Shown piece after piece: positions 5,797 to 7,832 of a stretch of 7,832 nt of DNA. Position numbers and translations under genes: made by a program. Below the pieces are notes generated by a model that saw only the letters and a program-made list of their open reading frames with translations, did no database searches and was not told the DNA's origin. This stretch comes from Christensenella sp. UBA3798 (lineage in GTDB: Bacteria; Bacillota; Clostridia; Christensenellales; CAG-1252). The stretch's first letter is position 1, and each line of letters begins with the position of its first letter. The stretch lies in assembly GCA_002368735.1 (NCBI GenBank), contig DFEQ01000041.1:1-7832 (forward strand). Reading direction: 5' to 3'.

Positions 5797-7278
5797 ATGA
5801 ACTGGAAAGCCGTCCTCAAAATACTCGGAAAGATATTTATCGCCGAAGCGGCGATGATGATCCTCCCCATCATCGTGGCGGGCGTTTACGGGGAGAGTAC
5901 CTATTGGGGCTTTATCATGCCCATGATCGTGCTCCTCGTGATGGGCGTCCCCACCTTCTTTATCAGAGCGGAAGGGGAGGATATGAAGATACACGCCAAG
6001 GAGGGCTTCGCCATCGTGGCGTTCTGCTGGCTGGCGATGTCGGCTGTCGGCGCCCTTCCCTACGTCATCACGGGCGCCATCCCACACTACGTGGACGCCC
6101 TCTTTGAGACCATTTCGGGATTCACCACGACGGGCGCTTCCATCATCCCGACCGACACGACATTGGGGCTACTCACCATCGAGGACCTGCCGAAGAGCGT
6201 ACTTTTCTGGCGTAGCTTTACCAACTGGATAGGCGGCATGGGGGTTCTCGTCTTCGTGCTCGCCGTATTGCCAAAGGAGAACAGCGGCATCATCCACGCC
6301 TTCCGCGCCGAAGCGACGGGGCCCAGCGTGGGCAAACTGACCTCTAAGATGGGACGCACGGCGCGCATCCTGTATGCGATATACTTTGCCATGACCGTCA
6401 TCGAGATGCTCTTCCTCCTCGTCAAGATCCCCGCATTTGACGCCCTCACCACCGCCCTCGCGAACGCGGGCACAGGCGGTTTCAGCGTAAGGAACGCGAG
6501 CATAGGCGCCTACGACAGCGTGTACGTAGAGGTGGTCATCACCGTCTTTATGTTCCTCTTCTCGGTCAACTTCAACCTATACTATCTCATCCTGACGGGG
6601 CACGTTTTGAAAGCCGTCAAGAGCGAGGAGGCGATCTCCTTCACCGCCATGGTGGTGCTCGCCATCGTTGCCATCGCGCTCAACGTCTTCTATTCCGCAG
6701 CCACCGCCATCACCTCTTTCGGGACGGCGCTGCGCTACTCCTCCTTCCAGGTGCTCTCCCTCGCCTCTACGACGGGCTTTTCGTCCATCGACTACAATTC
6801 TTGGCCCACTTTGTCGCAGGCGATCCTGCTCTTCTTAATGGTCGTGGGCGGCATGGCGGGCAGTACCGCCGGTGGTATGAAGATGTCGCGCTTTATCATC
6901 CTCATCAAGTCCACCGCCGCCGATATCCGCAGGCTGGTGCACCCGCGCGAGATAGTCACCGTGAAGTTTGAGGGCGAAGCCGTCAAGCAGGAGACCATCA
7001 ACACCGTGCGTTTGTACTTCGTCACATGGGTGGCGATACTCATCTTTGCGGGGCTCGTCATCTCCATCGAGACCTACGGCGACTTTTTGACCAACTTCTC
7101 GGCGTCCTTATCCTGTATCAGCAATATCGGTCCCGGCTTTAACCTCGTAGGACCTGCGGCGAACTTTGCGGGATATAGCTACTTCTCCAAGGTGATTTTG
7201 TCTTTGGAGATGCTTTTCGGAAGGTTGGAGATCTTCCCCTTGCTGGTTCTGTTCTCCCCTGCCACCTATAACAAATAG
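5797..7278 (+). CDS. trkH: Trk potassium uptake channel subunit TrkH
   Basis: A 493-aa polytopic membrane protein that forms the potassium-conducting pore of the Trk system, with TrkA as its cytoplasmic gate. The four pore-loop filter regions typical of the TrkH/KtrB superfamily are all present with their glycine: FTTTGAS (Gly113), ANAGTGGFSV (around Gly225-228), STTGFSSID (Gly327) and SNIGPGF (Gly445). The basic motif GGMKMSR after GGMAGSTAG, and the C-terminal GRLEIFPLLVLFSPATY, are family hallmarks. The two extra hydrophobic helices at the N-terminus and the length near 485 aa favour TrkH over the shorter KtrB. The ATG lies 1 nt after the trkA TGA. A weak GAAG inside the end of trkA is the only ribosome-binding candidate, so translational coupling to trkA is likely. 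The hairpin at 7315-7360 ends the operon. Confidence 0.96.
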   Translation: MNWKAVLKILGKIFIAEAAMMILPIIVAGVYGESTYWGFIMPMIVLLVMGVPTFFIRAEGEDMKIHAKEGFAIVAFCWLAMSAVGALPYVITGAIPHYVDALFETISGFTTTGASIIPTDTTLGLLTIEDLPKSVLFWRSFTNWIGGMGVLVFVLAVLPKENSGIIHAFRAEATGPSVGKLTSKMGRTARILYAIYFAMTVIEMLFLLVKIPAFDALTTALANAGTGGFSVRNASIGAYDSVYVEVVITVFMFLFSVNFNLYYLILTGHVLKAVKSEEAISFTAMVVLAIVAIALNVFYSAATAITSFGTALRYSSFQVLSLASTTGFSSIDYNSWPTLSQAILLFLMVVGGMAGSTAGGMKMSRFIILIKSTAADIRRLVHPREIVTVKFEGEAVKQETINTVRLYFVTWVAILIFAGLVISIETYGDFLTNFSASLSCISNIGPGFNLVGPAANFAGYSYFSKVILSLEMLFGRLEIFPLLVLFSPATYNK

Positions 7279-7314
7279 CGCATATAGCGGCGCATTGGCT
7301 TTGTTTCTGACTTC

Positions 7315-7360
7315 AAAATCGCGCAGTTACGTACGATGAGTACGCGCCTGCGCGGTTTTT
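7315..7360 (+). terminator. Intrinsic terminator of trkAH
   Basis: CGCGCAG (7320-7326) pairs with CTGCGCG (7348-7354). Inside it CGTAC pairs with GTACG around a GATGA loop. The stem is followed by GTTTTT (7355-7360). AAAA before the left arm can pair with the T tract, so it could also work in the opposite direction. It lies 36 bases after the trkH stop. Confidence 0.85.
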
Positions 7361-7367
7361 CGTCGAG

Positions 7368-7401
7368 CCTCGCCACTACACCACTCTATGCGCTATTTGG
7401 A
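7368..7401 (+). repeat. 34-bp direct repeat, copy A
   Basis: Starts CCTCGCCACTAC and ends TGCGCTATTTGGA. It matches copy B at 7595-7628 at 32 of 34 positions. It lies just after the trkH terminator, in noncoding DNA. Function unknown. Confidence 0.8.
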
Positions 7402-7496
7402 AATTAAATCGAACCTATCATCTGTACCTTTCTCCAAACTATTTTGTGTTGATTCTTATCGCGCCTTGCCTACGCACCACTCTTCACGCTCTCTTC

Positions 7497-7593
7497 TTTG
7501 CGATAGCAAATACGAGCAATGCGAGTTATCATTTGCGCGCCGCGCGTTATCATATCGCATAGCGATTATCATACGAGCACAGCGAGTTACTAT
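7497..7593 (+). repeat. Array of degenerate hairpin units of 17-21 bp
   Basis: Five consecutive units, several ending in TTATCAT or a variant. TTTGC-GATA-GCAAA (7497-7510) and ATCGC-ATA-GCGAT (about 7553-7565) are perfect small hairpins. CGCGC/GCGCG around 7536-7546 is also self-complementary. The units with GAGCAATGCGAG and GAGCACAGCGAG look like eroded versions. The separators are more constant than the stems. This resembles the short palindromic intergenic repeats seen in many Clostridia rather than a CRISPR. Confidence 0.6.
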
Positions 7594-7594
7594 G

Positions 7595-7628
7595 CCTCGC
7601 CACTACGCCACTCTCTGCGCTATTTGGA
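7595..7628 (+). repeat. 34-bp direct repeat, copy B
   Basis: Near-identical partner of 7368-7401, with A-to-G and A-to-C differences at two positions and a start-to-start distance of 227 bp. It directly follows the hairpin array, so the two copies bracket the array and the preceding 100 bases. Confidence 0.8.
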
Positions 7629-7668
7629 TACAATTGGATCATTCTTGGAGCGAAGCGACACCATAACG

Positions 7669-7723
7669 GTTCCGAAGGAACTCCTTCACGGGCGAAGCCT
7701 CCTTCACTCAACGCGGCAAAGCC
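7669..7723. repeat. Cluster of mini-hairpins with GAA/AAA loops
   Basis: Three short perfect hairpins: GTTCC-GAA-GGAAC (7669-7681), GGC-GAA-GCC (7691-7699) and GGC-AAA-GCC (7715-7723). They start 22 and 24 bases apart and are joined by repeated CTCCTTCAC (7681-7689 and 7699-7707). The regular spacing and constant linker with varying stems make this a second repeat type, distinct from the 7497-7593 array. Confidence 0.55.
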
Positions 7724-7771
7724 CCTCTCCAAGCGGGCGCGGAGAGTAGTACAGATGCGCGAAACAACAAG

Positions 7772-7813
7772 AGGCGGCGAATGAGCGTACTTGTCGTTCC
7801 GATTTCGCCGCCT
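7772..7813 (-). terminator. Strong hairpin, possible terminator of a gene to the right
   Basis: AGGCGGCGAA (7772-7781) pairs perfectly with TTCGCCGCCT (7804-7813). On the minus strand the stem is followed by a T-rich but interrupted stretch (TCTTGTTGTTTC); on the plus strand no T run follows. It could end a leftward gene entering from beyond 7832. The 22-nt loop is long for a terminator. Confidence 0.35.
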
Positions 7814-7832
7814 TGCAGTTAGTGACAAAGCA

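Larger units (their letters stand above)
7402..7832. other. Noncoding repeat-rich region without a supported gene
   Basis: Apart from the repeats listed separately I see no gene here. The open frames are short (92 codons at most), run through the hairpin repeats on both strands, lack ribosome binding sites and give low-complexity arginine- and serine-rich translations. No tRNA or rRNA signature was found. Confidence 0.7.

Noticed and set aside
7497..7593. CRISPR array
   Set aside because: The units are only about 20 bp, degenerate and individually palindromic, with no alternation of constant repeats and unique spacers and no cas genes nearby.
7388..7828. Open frames of 76-92 codons in the right-end region
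   Set aside because: They translate the hairpin repeats on either strand, have no ribosome binding site and show no domain.

Overview
The window looks like a chromosomal segment of an uncultured Bacillota, most likely a gut-type Clostridia lineage. The clues are a T-box riboswitch, which is largely restricted to Gram-positive bacteria, an HTH-cupin acyl-CoA synthetase of a kind I associate with Clostridia, moderately high GC, and short-hairpin repeats in the intergenic DNA. Taxonomy is inferred from these features only.

Left half (1-4330), minus strand: one operon reading leftwards. A sigma70-type promoter (4297-4326) precedes a complete T-box leader (about 3984-4290). The leader has a recognisable Stem I, a Stem III hairpin, a T-box sequence with a UGGU bulge, and an antiterminator and terminator that exclude each other. 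A 130-nt leader follows, then two tandem paralogous genes 18 nt apart. The promoter-proximal copy (1592-3853) is complete at 753 aa. The distal copy (1573 down to base 1) is cut by the window edge after 524 codons. Both encode the same unusual fusion: XRE-type helix-turn-helix, then cupin, then an AMP-forming acyl-CoA synthetase of the medium-chain/branched-chain type. The best reading of the T-box is an isoleucine (AUC) specifier, and its UGGU bulge requires a tRNA with an A73 discriminator. That suggests the operon is switched on when an aminoacyl-tRNA is scarce. One explanation is salvage of a branched-chain carboxylate such as 2-methylbutyrate through its CoA thioester for amino-acid synthesis. 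This is a hypothesis.

Middle (4330-4442): a short divergent intergenic region with a perfect 8-bp inverted repeat and a near-ideal promoter for the rightward operon. That promoter lies so close to the ATG that the mRNA is probably leaderless.

Right half (4443-7278), plus strand: trkA and trkH, encoding the NAD-binding RCK regulatory protein and the membrane pore of a Trk potassium uptake system, separated by 1 nt. An intrinsic terminator follows at 7315-7360.

Right end (7361-7832): no convincing gene. It holds a 34-bp direct repeat pair, an array of degenerate hairpin units of 17-21 bp, a second cluster of mini-hairpins with GAA/AAA loops, and a 10-bp-stem hairpin near the edge that may terminate a gene lying to the right.
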